Source: Zhengitettix transpicula
Taxonomy: Eukaryota; Arthropoda; Insecta; Orthoptera; Tetrigidae
DNA length: 64,000 nucleotides
Reading direction: 5' to 3'
NCBI GenBank assembly: GCA_037074705.1
Contig: CM073594.1
Span: 76,075,009 to 76,139,008, forward strand
The notes beneath the pieces were generated by a model. That model saw only the letters and a program-made list of their open reading frames with translations, ran no database searches and was not told where the DNA came from. Both the position numbers and the translations under genes were made by a program. Position 1 is the first letter of the stretch. Every line of letters starts with the position of its first letter. This document shows, piece by piece, positions 11,378 through 23,769 of this stretch.

Positions 11378-11589
11378 ATATATATATATATATATATTAC
11401 TTTTAGCTTCATCAATTTCCAAAGCCAGAAACCTTCAGAAGAATTTCAAAAGTGAAGAAAGAAATTATTCAAAAGCGGAAACAAGATTTCTGAAAACGGC
11501 CGAATGTACGGAAAGTCACCATCGATGTAGAGAGAGGCGGTAATGTACTATCGAAACAAAGATCGTAAACAACTTTAGAATTCAAACAG

Positions 11590-11945
11590 ATATTATAAAT
11601 TTGAATCAATCAAAAACAGTTAAAGGCCGTTATATATGAAAAGGCCAGGCAGTTGTACGCCGATATCATTTAAAAAATGTAGACAATGATTTTAAAATCA
11701 GTAGAGGTTGGTTCGAAAAGGTGTCGAGTAATCACAGAGAAGAACTCAGCCCTGAATTCCTTCACATACAACCACATCAGATGGAAGATAAAACCGTTGC
11801 CTTCCAAATGAAGTTACAGGGAAGGTCGGTCGAGAACAAAACCATTTTGTTAGCAGGAGTAGGGCAGGGTAGAAGGACATCGTCCAGAAAAATCTGGTGC
11901 ACGCCGAGTGTGAAACTTGACAACGTTTTGCCACAAACGCGGTAG
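11590..11945 (+). pseudogene. Possible Tigger/CENP-B-like transposase remnant
   Basis: One frame gives AVIYEKARQLYADI, and after a shift NDFKISRGWFEKV. These resemble the second DNA-binding part of CENP-B/Tigger/jerky-type proteins, in which a helix ending ...LYADL is followed by a conserved F-x-x-SRGWF-x-KF. The remainder (from about 11740) has no motif I recognise and the frames are interrupted. No terminal inverted repeats were identified. The match rests on a short motif only, so it may be chance. Confidence 0.35.
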
Positions 11946-12059
11946 AGACACACGTATTTGGATAACACTTGTGTACATGGATTCACTGACTCTGGAGTTG
12001 GTCCTCGTCCTGGATCAAAACAGCAAAACGAGAAGTGACCCCACATAGTGATTTGTTGC

Positions 12060-13200
12060 TCAATATTATATTAATGTATTTCTTCTTAATATTAAACTGT
12101 GAATATTGTTTATAAAATGTCGTTTTAATGTATTATTTAAGTATCAAAAACAATTAATTGGACTTACATTCCATGAAAATAATTGCCTCAGTTTTCGTCG
12201 GTTTCGGTTTCAGTCGATGGCGTTCTGACGAATTATGGACGAAATCCTAAGTATTACTGTAAAAAATGAAAATTATATAGAATACTAATTGAAAAGTGGA
12301 TGATGAAAAACCATCGAACGGAGAAGAATAATTTTTGGGAAAACCTGTGATCCAGTTTTCCCAATAGACGATTCTTCATTCTTCCAAAGATTGATGTGGG
12401 GAAAACTTTTGATAAGATTTATCAGTTTATCTTTTATATAACGTTTGACTGCCACCTCTCCAAAGTGGAAGCGTCAGGTGGAGATTTTAAGAATGAAAAT
12501 TAACAACAGTAACATAACCTCAAATAAAAATTTAAAAAAACTCTGAACCGAACCACGACGAAGCACTGGTTATTGTTTCGAAGAAATTTGCGCGCCAATT
12601 ACAATAAATATGAAAACCGCCAATTAACAGTCTCAACAATAACGAGAACAACGAGAGGAAACAGGACGCGGAAGGGAAGAGGGGAATAGGGGAGAAGCGT
12701 CAATTCTTCTAACGACCTCGTTAAGCCTATTGATAAAAACAAAAAAAATGCAATTACCGCACGGAAACCGGAGGAAAAGCGTAGAGAGGGATAGAATTGT
12801 CGTTTACGATTGAAACACTGTTTATAGATGGATGGGAATGTTTCAGAAACACGTAAAAGCAACAAACACAGATACAATACCTATTTTTCTTTTAAATAAT
12901 TATTAGTTGGGTATGAGTTTTAATAAAGTAAAGAACCATAAAATGCACTATTCAGAAACAAAGGCAGTTTGTTTGTAAGGGAAAGACCATTTTATTTAAA
13001 ATTTGATCAGGTTAAATGATCTATATATTGAATTAGAAAATGAAACCAAAGGTTTCGGTTTACCAATTGGCGAACTAGTAACAAAATGAAAGCATTTTAT
13101 TATTATAAATTATAAAAATTATCTGACCTTTAATACAAACATAATAAAATTTGGTATCCATTGAAATAACATTAATAAAATTAACATTAATCATAAAATT
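12060..13200. other. No gene seen
   Basis: This is AT-rich sequence. The open frame on the minus strand at 12599-12877 has no recognisable domain. No transposon ends were seen. Confidence 0.45.
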
Positions 13201-13223
13201 TTGAAAAAATAATTTATTCAGAC

Positions 13224-13252
13224 GTTTCGTCCTTGGATTACGACCTCTTCAG
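13224..13252 (-). ncRNA. Hammerhead-like core, degenerate
   Basis: The minus strand reads CTGAAGA, 17 nt able to form a short GTC/GAC stem, then GAAAC. It has the same 29-nt span as the motifs in PLE tails. No PLE coding sequence is adjacent, so this is probably an isolated tail fragment. Confidence 0.4.
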
Positions 13253-13955
13253 TTTTTCAAATTTCAATCAAGATCTTCTCAAAATTATTATAAATTAAAT
13301 AATGGAAAATTACATTTAAAAAATTGGAAAAATGAATAAATCAGGCAATTAAATTACGTTTAATCATCATTTCTCTCTTCATTTTAATTGTTGAAGAATA
13401 ATTAATACAGGCCATTAATTAATTGAATTTCTGAGCTTCCTTTTTTTCTTATCTTCACCATCTCCTTCTTGTTGTTTTCAATTTGGAACAGCAGTTGTGT
13501 CTGGCAATTAAGCAAGCAAAATTCTCCATCACGTGTTAAGATAAAATTATAATTGACAATTAATTTCGCGAACTCACGCTTATGCCATGTTAACAACACG
13601 ACCTTTGGGAAAGTATGATTTCTCCGGTATAACGGCCTGATGAAGTTTTTTTCGGGATTCCAACTGGTATCGACGTTTCTTTGCTTCGCCCCACACGCCT
13701 TTTGTTTCTGTTTCACCTTTCAACATTATCTTTTTCATTATGAATGGCGTCAGATGAACCAGTATGTTTTTTCCTGTTTGAAATATTTTTCCGGGCTGAT
13801 AATAAAGTTCGCGAACTCGCAAAGATGTGACCTGTCTATCTTTTTCCTGTCTTCTGTGTAAAATTTCAAACTTCATTAAGTTCGCGAACTCGTATAAATA
13901 ACGTATAAAAATAATATATATAAAAATATTATATATAATAAAAAATATTATATAT
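13253..13955. other. No gene seen
   Basis: Short overlapping open frames on both strands at 13400-13880 show no domain. An ATTAAGTTCGCGAACTCG-like palindromic word (TTCGCGAA) recurs at 13565, 13808 and 13881. Confidence 0.4.
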
Positions 13956-14986
13956 TGTAATAATCAACAATTTAGCTTTAATTAATTTAAAGAATTAATT
14001 GAATTTAAAGAGTTTACCTCACGTTAAGTGCCAAAATGTAATAATCGAAGTGATAGCTCGTTTAATTTAAATGAAATAATCAACAAGAATTTAAAATATA
14101 TAATTATTTATTTTAACTTTGTTCCTTTAACTCAAAAACAATTACATTTTAAAATTTTAGATCTCAGGGTCTCTACTGGGTTTGATAATGGACACAACAA
14201 GTTGTTTCAAAAAAAAACTAATTAACACACAGTTTTTAATTCACCTAGACAAAATGTCGATAGGAAGAAATTAAAAGAAAAGAAATTAACTGTGTTTGAC
14301 AATTAAAATAGAACGCAATCTGACTTCTATCATTTAATTACGTTTACATAAATCATTATTTTGTATTTTGTTACTCACATCTGACCAGCTGGTTCCAGCG
14401 TTCCTTTTTGTTTTCGGGAGTACACTAATGCAAAATTTTTACACTGATTCTGATATTGGCTCACAGATTTTACACTCTGGAAGTCCACCTTGAAAGGCTC
14501 CCAGGAACTCGGATGATCCTCCTTTTTGTCAGCTATCTGATACCTGCTTGCTTTATATGAATCCTGTGATTCATATATTTGCTAGTCTTTTTACCGCTTG
14601 GGACTTAAACTGAAACTTTACTATTCCTGGCAGGCTACAGATGCAAAAACTGCACTTCATTCCTGGCTACTGATAGACGTAAAAAAACTGCTAACTTAGC
14701 GATTATTACGAGATAATACTTCCGTGAATGTTTTTACTTTGTCTTAAATTCACAACTTTGTTTAATGATACATTAAACAACGGCTAGTCTCTGCTCATTT
14801 GTTCCGTCCTCCGAAATGTCCCGCCACCAACTGAACTATCGTAGTCTCGAGTTTTATCGAGCATACGCCATTTTCGACTTTCCGACAAAGTAACAGAGCT
14901 TGGCTCCATTGTCGCTTTGGAAACTTCTGCCGCTACAATGAAATTTTATGTCCAAACAATTAATGTCCTAATTAATTGGCATTGCA
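13956..14986 (-). mobile_element. Solo LTR, family A, copy 4
   Basis: On the minus strand it starts at 14986 (TGCAATGCCAATTAATTAGG) and ends GTTGATTATTACA (13956). ATAT flanks both sides. The PBS-like motif near 14016-14033 (inverted, TGGCACTTAACGTGAGGT) lies next to an internal TGTAAT at 14038. A CTGGAACCAGCTGG and GTGAGTAAC donor-like pair lies near 14370-14400 inverted. About 45 bp of AT-rich flank (13909-13951) is repeated almost exactly on the other side (14989-15031). Confidence 0.7.
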
Positions 14987-16324
14987 ATATAATATATATA
15001 AAAATATTATATATAATAATAAATATTATATATAATATTTATTTTGTATTATATATAATATATATAAAAATATACATAATATTTTTTAAATCAAAGAAGT
15101 TATCGGATTACTTTTTATTAAGTCGTCAAAAAATATTTAGCATTAGTTTCGCGGCAGATGATTATGGCGACTGTCGAAAGCTATTCGCAAAACATTTGAC
15201 GAATAAATAAAAAATAATTGTATAATTTATTGCTTTCAAATTTATTTTATAAACTGTCTTTAAAAATCTATTCAAGCCAATTTTAGAAATAAAAACTTTA
15301 CACACGGTGTTCTGTAAAGTTTTTTGGCAGTTACATCGAGTGCTGGAATTGAATATCTTTCAAATAGTTAAATGTTACGCAACCGTGCGTCGAATTGAGA
15401 AAAACTGTCGTTTATTATATGGAAAAAAACACAGTTCTGCCAGATTTGTTTGGAACTTCCGTCTGTAGTCCAGTAGCACATCGACTTTCCGAACATCTTG
15501 TATATAAAGCAAATAGCTGAGAAAATGGCGCCTGACAATTAATACATAAACTACTGATTACTAATCTCTAGAATACTAATCACAAAAAAATACTTCTACA
15601 CCTGTAATTAAGTACGCGAACTAGACATCTAGTAATTCGATAATTATAGAAACAAAATAAATACAGTGGACTGAGACTCAAGTTCCAAAAACAAAATTCT
15701 TTTGGAGGACGAAACGGAGAATAAATTCCGGAAAATTTTGGACTTTGACTAGAGGCTACACCTTGATATTAAAACAGTATAGAAACCTCTGGAAGCAAGA
15801 TAAGGGGTAGATAAAGCTGTCTTTGGAGGTGAGCATATGAATTATTCAAGGATTCTTTCAGAGGAATCGTGGAATTGGGTTACAAAATCTCTAGTCCAGA
15901 CGAACGAAGAGGTTGACAAAGGAGAAGGTAAAAAAAAGTGTAAAGGCTAAATTAGGACAATTAAATAAATTAAAACTGGGATCTCAGGAGGCAGTAACGA
16001 GAGGGGAGGGGGAACATAAAAAGTAACAAATCTGGGGAACGTAAAGGCAAGTCGTAGGAAACATCTGGGACGGAAATAATTTTTGGGTAACCGTCAAAAG
16101 CGCAGCTTCCAACTACAACGCAGAGTTAAATTTAAAGACTGAGGGGATGGGGGTGTGAGGCTGGTGGAAAATAAATCCCACCCCCTTCCTTAGACGCAGC
16201 TCTGCTTCAACACTGTCGTCGCTTTCCTCTCAGACCTTATGCGAGGAGCAAAAGAAGATATTCTCGTCCTGAAAGATCTACGTTCCTTGCTGAGTGATCT
16301 ACAGTCCGTCACCTCCGATAACAG
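14987..16324. other. No gene seen
   Basis: A TATATA/ATATTT-rich block to about 15090 is followed by ordinary AT-rich DNA. The segment just before 16325 reads as a short open frame (AKEDILVLKDLRSLLSDLQS) without a recognised family; it may be the edge of the element that forms the following inverted repeat. Confidence 0.4.
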
Positions 16325-16750
16325 CTCCAGGCCCGACTTTCCCCTGTTTATTTCTACCCTAAGTCCACATATTTCTACATTCATCTTAAATTCTGTGCTC
16401 GTCATGCTGCCTTTCTTCTTTCATTTGATTTCATTTATTTATTCCACTAGTCCTAGTACGAGGAAATAGGATACGTCGTTACATGAAATTTCATTCTACA
16501 ATTAATAACAATTATAAGTTAACGTAACGAAAAATTGGGAAGACAAATTTCACTGACTAACATAATTTAAAGTACTATATATTAAAAATAATAAAAATAA
16601 AAATTCTTTGATGTTACTAATGGTATAATATAATATTTACCCCAGTATAGAAACAAACTGAATACGCAGCTTGTAAAAAATTAATATTTAGATAATTAAG
16701 TATCATAGAATATGGAATCACACAAAAATAAACACACGCACACTGGGAAG
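16325..16750 (+). repeat. Left arm of a ~430 bp inverted repeat
   Basis: From CAGCTCCAGGCCCG to ACACGCACACTGGG this arm is the near reverse complement of 17754-18184. Shared blocks include the ends, AAACTGAATACGCAGCTTG and a TTTATTTATTCCAC segment. The arms could be two copies of one unclassified element in opposite orientation, or the termini of one foldback element of about 1.86 kb. Confidence 0.75.
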
Positions 16751-17753
16751 GACAAGTCACTACACGAAACAGAGGAATCTGCAGGACCTCGTACATGAAA
16801 CAAACACACAAAAGAGCAGAGACTAAGCAAGTCATGAAATAAGTAGTTATGAGAGGAAGACGTTCAACGCTTTTGCAGTATAAACAAAAAATAATTAAGT
16901 ATTAGGGGAACAATTAAGAAGCTCCTGTAATGAGTAAAACACTGACGCCATTCAGTAGAACTTTTGCAGTTATTCTTCTTCTTTACACGTTACCCTAAAA
17001 AAAGCAATGACAATCAGAAACTACGTCATCTACTGTGGCTACATTGTTAATCTTCCTCCGCTTACTCTTTGAACGTCGAACTCTAGCAGACAAGATTTAA
17101 ATGAGTAGAAAGAAGGAAAGTGTTGAAGATATACGGAAATAAAAGGAAATATTAATAATTGCAAACACAAACTGCGATAATTTTTCCTCTGTTTTTACAG
17201 GGCGTCAGAATGGACCAAGTAGATACACGACCACGCCTATCCGGACTATTCTCCAAAAAAATTCCGATACAAAAGGTCTCCGGCACTGAAGAAAATAAAG
17301 ATAAATGGATAACAGAAATCAAAGACGAAAACGATTTAAAAGAAAAGAAAGAAATATATCAATAAAATATAAATAATAAAAAAATAGCAAAATGAAAAGG
17401 CAATCGACGCGAAAGAAAGTAACAAAAACGAAAAACTGGAAGCGAAACTAGGAAAGGACAAAAAACAGATATAATGGAACTATGAGAAAATATAAAAAAA
17501 ATGAAATATATTAAATCTTAAAACATGATTATGAAAGGTAGGAAACAGTCATATGGAATAATAAAACAGGAAACCGAATGAAGAATGAATAAAAGTTGAA
17601 ACTCAGCTTTTTACAATTCATGTTAAATACTATTTTTTAATACTTATTTCTTAATTTCAGTCTTGGTTATTTTCACATTTTGCCTTTACCATCACTTATT
17701 TCTTTCTTCTTTCTGTGTGTCCTTCTTATTCTTTACATGTATGATCTTGTACT
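16751..17753. other. Spacer between inverted arms
   Basis: About 1 kb of A-rich sequence. The frame at 17159-17365 is rich in lysine and glutamate and matches nothing I recognise. Confidence 0.5.
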
Positions 17754-18184
17754 TCCTAGTGTGCATGTGTTTATTCTTGTGTGGTTCCATAATCTATGAA
17801 AGTTAATTCTTTAGATATTAATTTTTTACAAGCTGCGTATTCAATTTGTTTCTATACTGGGGTAAATATTATATTATACCCTTGTTAACGTTTAAGAATT
17901 TTTATTTTTATTATTTTTACTATATAGTACTTTAAATTATGTTGGTCAGGGTAATTTGTCTTCCCAATTTTTCGTTATCTTAACTTATAATTTTTATTAA
18001 TTGTAGAATGAAATTTTATGTAACGACGTATCCTATATCCTCGAACGAGGACTCGTGGAATAAATAAATGAAATCAAATGAAAGAATAAAGGCAGCATGA
18101 CGAGCACAGAATTTAAGATGAATGTAGAAATATGTGGACTTAGGGTAGAGATAAATAGGGGAAAGACGGGCCTGGAGCTGTTGT
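17754..18184 (-). repeat. Right arm of the inverted repeat
   Basis: This is the inverted counterpart of 16325-16750. It runs from CCTAGTGTGCATGTGTTTATTC to GGGCCTGGAGCTGTTGT with several small indels, which implies some age. Confidence 0.75.
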
Positions 18185-19184
18185 CCAAGACTAAAATTAA
18201 GAAATAAATATTTAAAAATAGATTTTAAAAAGAATTGTAAAAAGCTAAAAAAAAAATTAAGAAAGCCAGGAAAAAGTGTTAAGAAAACTAAAGTATGAAC
18301 GAATACCAGCTTAAAAATGGTATACAGAAGAGTGGAACGGTGAAAATTAAAAAAAGTTAGAGACAAGGAAATAAAGGGGGAAATTGAAAAGAAAACAAGG
18401 AAGATAGGGGAAATTGCTAAAGAAAAGTATGGCTAATGAAAGGAAAAGGTGTAGGATACGTTGTTCAGGAAGAAATGGAGACTGATAAACCAGTTTAGAA
18501 AACAGAAACTGAAGGGAAACAAGGTGAATATAGGCGGTTAGAGAAAACCCTGCAGTAGACGACGTAGAAACACGTGCACATAGTAAGGCTATTTTTGTGG
18601 TCCGTTTTTACCTGTGTCAAGGTCCCCAAGCACGACCAAGTAGGACGGCGACATGTGGACGGTGACGTAGAAGAATACGGAAATCCTGAGCGTATCCATC
18701 ATGGCGGCCACACACACACACACACGCTACGTCACTCACAGATATTATTAGACCTCGCGTAAAGAAGAACAATCGTCACGGAGACCAGCCGCAGCTGGAG
18801 ACTGAAAAATCCCTTGGCCGCTTTCAGCGCCCCTGGCGGAAGCTTCCACAGTCTCACTCCCACCGACATCCGGAGCCGGAGAGGGGGCGAGCGACCTACG
18901 ACGACTTGGCGAATTCGGCGTGTGATCGACAACCCCGCCGCACAGCACAGAGATATATTTAGACGCGCACAGGAAGACAATGTTGACGTCACGGAAGACA
19001 AGGACGGAGACCAAACACCCACGCGATAGTCAATACCTCAAGGGTCAATCACCGCATACAGTCGCCACCAGCAATAGCATAAATTAAATTTCTGAATTAT
19101 GTAATTCCCCATTTTTTAACTCCACTACCAGAAATTTTCCCGACTGTCCGGACTCTTCCCACTCCACGGACCGTTTACGAACCC
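18185..19184. other. GC/CpG-richer patch, no gene proven
   Basis: Positions 18560-19030 are clearly richer in GC and CpG. They contain a (CA)n tract at 18711-18725 and TGACGTCA at about 18983. Overlapping open frames on both strands reflect the base composition. This could be a host regulatory or exon region, but no splice-bounded coding motif was recognised. Confidence 0.35.
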
Positions 19185-19280
19185 TTTTTTTTTAGGCCAA
19201 CAGGCTACATGAGGGTAATTCACGTTGGGCAACTCCCCTTTAATAGCATAGGAAGGGATTTGAAAGGGGGGATGCGGAAA
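19185..19280 (-). mobile_element. SINE-like 3' fragment
   Basis: Only the terminal ~85 bp of the SINE-like family plus its A-run (T-run at 19185-19193) is present, from GCATCCCCCCTTTCAAATC to TAGCCTGTTGGCC on the minus strand. It is severely 5'-truncated. Confidence 0.75.
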
Positions 19281-19599
19281 GTTACTTTCATATTTATGTT
19301 TTATTACGCATTCATGCATCTTCTAATACCTGCGAGTTCTACTTAGTAAATTTACACCCGTAAATATTTTCCCAAAAATTAATTGAAAGAAACCGTGGAA
19401 AACCCTCAAGGGTCATGTTTGGAGGTTAGTCGTGAATCTATACTCAGCTGTCAGAGATTCTATTTATAAATATCCTTTTAATTAAAGATAAGACAATAAA
19501 TTTGATTATACCGCATAAAATGTTTCGGATCTAATTTCTCTAAATTAATTTAAAGTAATATTTTTTTTTAAAAAAAAAATAACGAGTTAGGTTGGAAGG

Positions 19600-19685
19600 A
19601 AACTCGACTGGACGGGGAAACGAACCGGGGTTTTTCCGGCGAGTAAACGGACGGTCTAACCATCCGAATCGATTCCATCCGCTAT
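19600..19685 (-). repeat. tRNA-like (pol III promoter-like) fragment
   Basis: The minus strand has an A-box-like GGATGGTTAGACCG (19652-19665) and, 26 bases on, a B-box GGTTCGTTTCC (19616-19626). The cloverleaf is not complete, so this is more likely a tRNA-derived SINE head or tRNA pseudogene than a working gene. Confidence 0.4.
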
Positions 19686-22600
19686 TCTACAGCCTGATTT
19701 TTTAATTCCTTCTGATCCTTTAATTAAAAATATTTCATGGCTCCTATATGGCTGAGCTTCGAATATAAGCGGCTTCTGATTAAAATAACTGAATAGGACG
19801 CAGGCTATATATATTAATATCTTCCACCGTTTATTCAAGGAGTACCTTCCACGAAAACCGTGTTATCGCTGGAACTCCTCAGGGGTAATTATTAGGGTGT
19901 CAAGTAAAATTTAACAAAACTGAAAAATAAAGAAGACAGGCAGAAAACTGTTTGTATGAAAAAACCAGCGAAGAAAAAGGCTCATCAGAAATTATCGAGG
20001 CAAAGAGAGAAGCGGGGAAGAAAATCCATTGACCGTTGTGTGCCTCAAGGCACTTGTTTGGTGTCGGCGGAGAAATTCGTAGTTTATTAATTTTTAGTTA
20101 CCATTTCGTACGGCGCTTGAAGAAGTCACGGTGAAATTTCATTTCTTAAAATAACTTTTTAGCCACGTGAGGGATTAAAATGGAGAATATTTCCTTAAGG
20201 GTTGTGATGAAGGCCCTCACCGCCTTGTCAATGTTAAAATAGTGATTCTTAGGTAAATTTTTCTCGGAAACAGTCGCAGATACTCCACTGAAATTTTCAT
20301 AGCTTCTTTTTAACCTTCAAGTATGTGAGTGAAAGTAGAATAAATGAGTTATTATAATTATAATTTTATTTATTTATTAATAACTGATTTATGGAAAATC
20401 TTACAAGTTTTCATTATGGCTTTTTAAAGTATTACGTATAAAAAAAATTGTAAATATTTCTGTTAAAAAAGATCTTGACAATTAAATTAATAATTTAAGT
20501 ACCAATTACGATAAAACACGTAACCTGCATGCCATAAGGCTTAAATAAGTTGCGATAAATTTCAGTCCTGTATTTGTAACGGTTTCCGGGGGAAAAGAAA
20601 CCTAAAAAACACTCATTTAAAAATCGTCCACTAAACTAATTACGGTTTAATTGAGAACATGCTGGGATGGTCACAATGAGAGTGTCAATTGCGAGTAAAG
20701 GAATGTTAACCCGTATATCTTTACCCTTCAACGTTTGTTTGCCTTTTAATTTCTCATTCCTCGATTACTTACCAATTCTTCCTTTATCTAAATATTTTTA
20801 CCCAAAGAACAAAACCTGTTAACCTCAATATTTTTATCCACAGTTTTCTTTCATATCACTACCAGATTTAATTATCAACGCCGCCTCTTGGTTTCCTTCT
20901 TTCCTTTAATTTATTTAATTTTGTGTAAAAAATCCAGTGCGTTGATTTTCCCCAGTATTTTGCTGCTTATTTCTAAAAAAAAACAGGCTTATGACGAATA
21001 AGATGACAAGAAAGATGAGACGTTTCTTCTTTCATGTCTCATTTCTGTCTTTCCCTACCATACCTTTACTTTTCTTCGTGTCACCGGCAGTCCCCCTTTT
21101 CTTCACGTCGCCTTATCTCTATTATTTAACCTTCCGCCAGCGTTCTGTTGCAATTTTCTCCTTTCAGCAGCAGCTTGAACACCAATATAAAACATGGGGG
21201 GTTGGTGAGGGGGGGGGGAGGAGTAGAGGGAAGAACAAGTCGTCTTTTTATTGCAGCCACTAGTCCTGGCTAAATCCTCGCCAGTTGGCGCTGCTGCTGC
21301 TGCTTTGACTTTGGCTGAAATTAAATAAGGAATTCTATTTGCAAGGGTAAAAAACGGAGCAGACGCCTCCTGTGACGGTGAAGGGTTTCAGAGGTGAAGA
21401 AAAAAGAAGGGGGTGGGGGGTTGGGAAGTGAAAAGAAGGGGATTTTCCAGGAAATCCGACGGCAACAAACGCAAATCTAAACCCCTGGCGTCTCACTTCA
21501 GTTCTAAGGAAAAGAGAAATAAAGTCCCGCCGACTTCTTTGATGTCTGCATCGAGTCGAGGAATTCCTCAGGATCAGGTTTGCCACCCCCTTACTCCCCG
21601 TCCCCTTAGAGTAAAGTTAATAAAGCTGAGGAACCGAGCAGCGAGAAATTATCAACGCGGGGGAAAAAAAGGAGGCGCTGAACACGAGGGAGATTTTATT
21701 AAGGTGAGACTCAACTGGATCAATCAATCGGAGAAGAAAATCCTCGCTTCACATGGGCGGAGGTACGAGCTGGCGAGTGCGTTCAACGTCAGATAGAGGG
21801 AAAAAATAAAAAAATTAGGGGTCAGTTCCAGTCGGAAGAATTGATTGTTGAAGTAAATAATGAAAGACAAGAAATGTTGACAGGACGAAACAACGGAAGA
21901 TAGTGAGATAACTAATTGAAGCGGGATAAAAAACATTCAAAGGGTTTTAAAAATGATAGTGTGTTGATAACTTTAAAAAAAACTAATTAAACGTATTAAA
22001 AACGGGGAGGAGGGGAAATCGACGTCAAAGTAACGGAAAATATAAAAGAAACTAACCAAGGACGTGAAGAAAAATTGACGGCAATTACTAAAAGTACTGA
22101 ACCGAGTTGAAACAAACGGAAGAAATTATTTTAAACGGACATGGATAGAAGATGGTTGCTTTGAATGTAGTCAAACACAATGTATAAAGGGTCGTACAAA
22201 CTAACTAAAAAAACACCAATAAAATAAATATTATATCTTAAAAACGGATCAAAGCGTAAAAAGAATTTTAACGAAATAAAACCGGAAGGTAAAAACTATT
22301 CTTGTAATTAAGTAAATATTTTCAAAGAAACAGGTGTGACGTGTCAGAAGAATTTTATTATTTAACTAGCAAGTAAAATTTCGTTGTTTTTAATTTCGAC
22401 CCGTGGATTTAATTGTCTGTGATGTACATACTCATAGAAGAAAAATCAACGCGGTATTTTAAATATTTTACAAGTATACGATGCGAACAAGTATGTCATA
22501 ATAAGTAAACTGATGAATTGGATGCACAGTTGAAATATTAAGTTGGTTTCTGGAATTGATTTATTATTAAATGTCACAGAAGTCCCATGTAAAACAAATA

Positions 22601-22855
22601 TATCAAACAGGTTGATACAATGGATATACAAAAATAAAAACAAAATATTAGATTATTTGGTAGCGATCGAACATTGAAGATCGGATTTAAAAAATTATCA
22701 TATATATTTATATGAGGTTTGCTGAATTTATTTACTTTAATATGAACAAAGTTAAATAATAAATTTATTTATTTATTTAATACATGATCTATTTAAAGCT
22801 ACATAATTGTGATGGAACAATTATTAATTATTTGTGGGATAATGTAAATATATAT
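19686..22855. other. No gene or element recognised
   Basis: This is a long stretch without repeat family matches that I could see. A G-rich segment at 21195-21225 and 21405-21425 and a CTG-rich run near 21288-21305 stand out. The plus-strand frame at 21413-21796 is basic and low in complexity with no domain. This is the best candidate for unique intergenic or intronic host DNA. Confidence 0.45.
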
Positions 22856-23240
22856 TGTAATACTCAAATAATAATTAAATTAAATAGATGAATTGCCTCA
22901 CGTTGGTGAAGCCAAATTGTAATAAACAAGAGAATTAGTTATTAATGGTTGAATTGCCCCACGTTAAGGACGCCAAAATGTAATACTTAAAAGAATTAAT
23001 TGAATTAAATGAATTTTTGGCCACACGTTGATGACCAAAATGTAATAAACAAAGAAATTAATGAATTACGCAATTAATAGATGAATTCATTTTATTAAAA
23101 TTTAAAGTAAAAGGATGTTAAATAATTTACAAAATTTAAACATCAGAAACAATTAATTTATTTAAAGTAAAATAACAAAATTTACTTGTCGTGATTGATT
23201 TACATTCGTGCCCTTACTACTTTACAAAATTTAGTTTTTT
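22856..23240 (-). mobile_element. LTR-A 3' end with four tandem terminal modules
   Basis: TGTAATA recurs at 22856, 22919, 22979 and 23041, spaced 63, 60 and 62 bp. Each of the first three modules carries an inverted PBS-like motif, most clearly GCCCCACGTTAAGGACGCCA in the second. The rest of the LTR is truncated, and Helitron-related sequence follows directly. It looks like an LTR-A whose terminal module has been tandemly expanded. Confidence 0.65.
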
Positions 23241-23769
23241 TATGTTTATGATAACCTGGGCAACGTGCCGGGGTGGACGAGGATGGGGTAGAATGGGCGG
23301 GGGAATAAAATTTCGTACATGCTAAACGGCCGATATTGGCAACGAATTAATAATTTGTTAACGAAATTCATAATATTTCGAATTAAGGTGTCAGCGTATA
23401 ACTACAACCCCTTTCGACACTAAAAGGGAGAACGTTAGGGGTGGAATTGAGTTACAATAAAATAACGCGAAAACAACCGCGATTCGAGTCGAATCCAGGG
23501 TTATGGATGTCGCTGAATTTAATTATGACTTTCAACTCTCCATTTAATACACAGGGTCGGGGTGGATGCGGTTGGAAATTTTCAAATGGACGATATATTC
23601 GACAAAAAGGAACTCGTTCGAGGTCAATGAGTTCAACCCTTTTCGGATTGTGAGATGAGCACGTTTAGGGATAGTAGTGGAGGTGTGTTATATAAAAATA
23701 ACGCAAAAACGACCAAGATTGGAGTCAAATATGGATATATGACAACCCGGTCAACGCCAAGGACCAAGT
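23241..23769 (+). mobile_element. Helitron 3' array fragment 1
   Basis: Two array units of the family seen at 55.9-58.3 kb are present, with shared boxes AACGCGAAAACAACCGCG, CAGGGTTATGGATGTCGC and TTTCAACCCCTTTCG-like. It ends at GACAACCCGGTCAACGCC, a mutated form of the Helitron 3' hairpin; the final CTAG is lost. Confidence 0.65.

Noticed and set aside
18732..19029. Overlapping open frames on both strands as a host exon
   Set aside because: Three overlapping frames on two strands with no motif; GC composition explains their openness.
21413..21796. 127-codon plus-strand open frame
   Set aside because: It is basic and low in complexity, has no domain or splice context, and overlaps an open minus-strand frame; it looks like a composition effect.
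22919..23045. CRISPR-like regular spacing of repeats
   Set aside because: Units are diverged LTR terminal modules in an animal genome; no identical repeats, unique spacers or cas genes.
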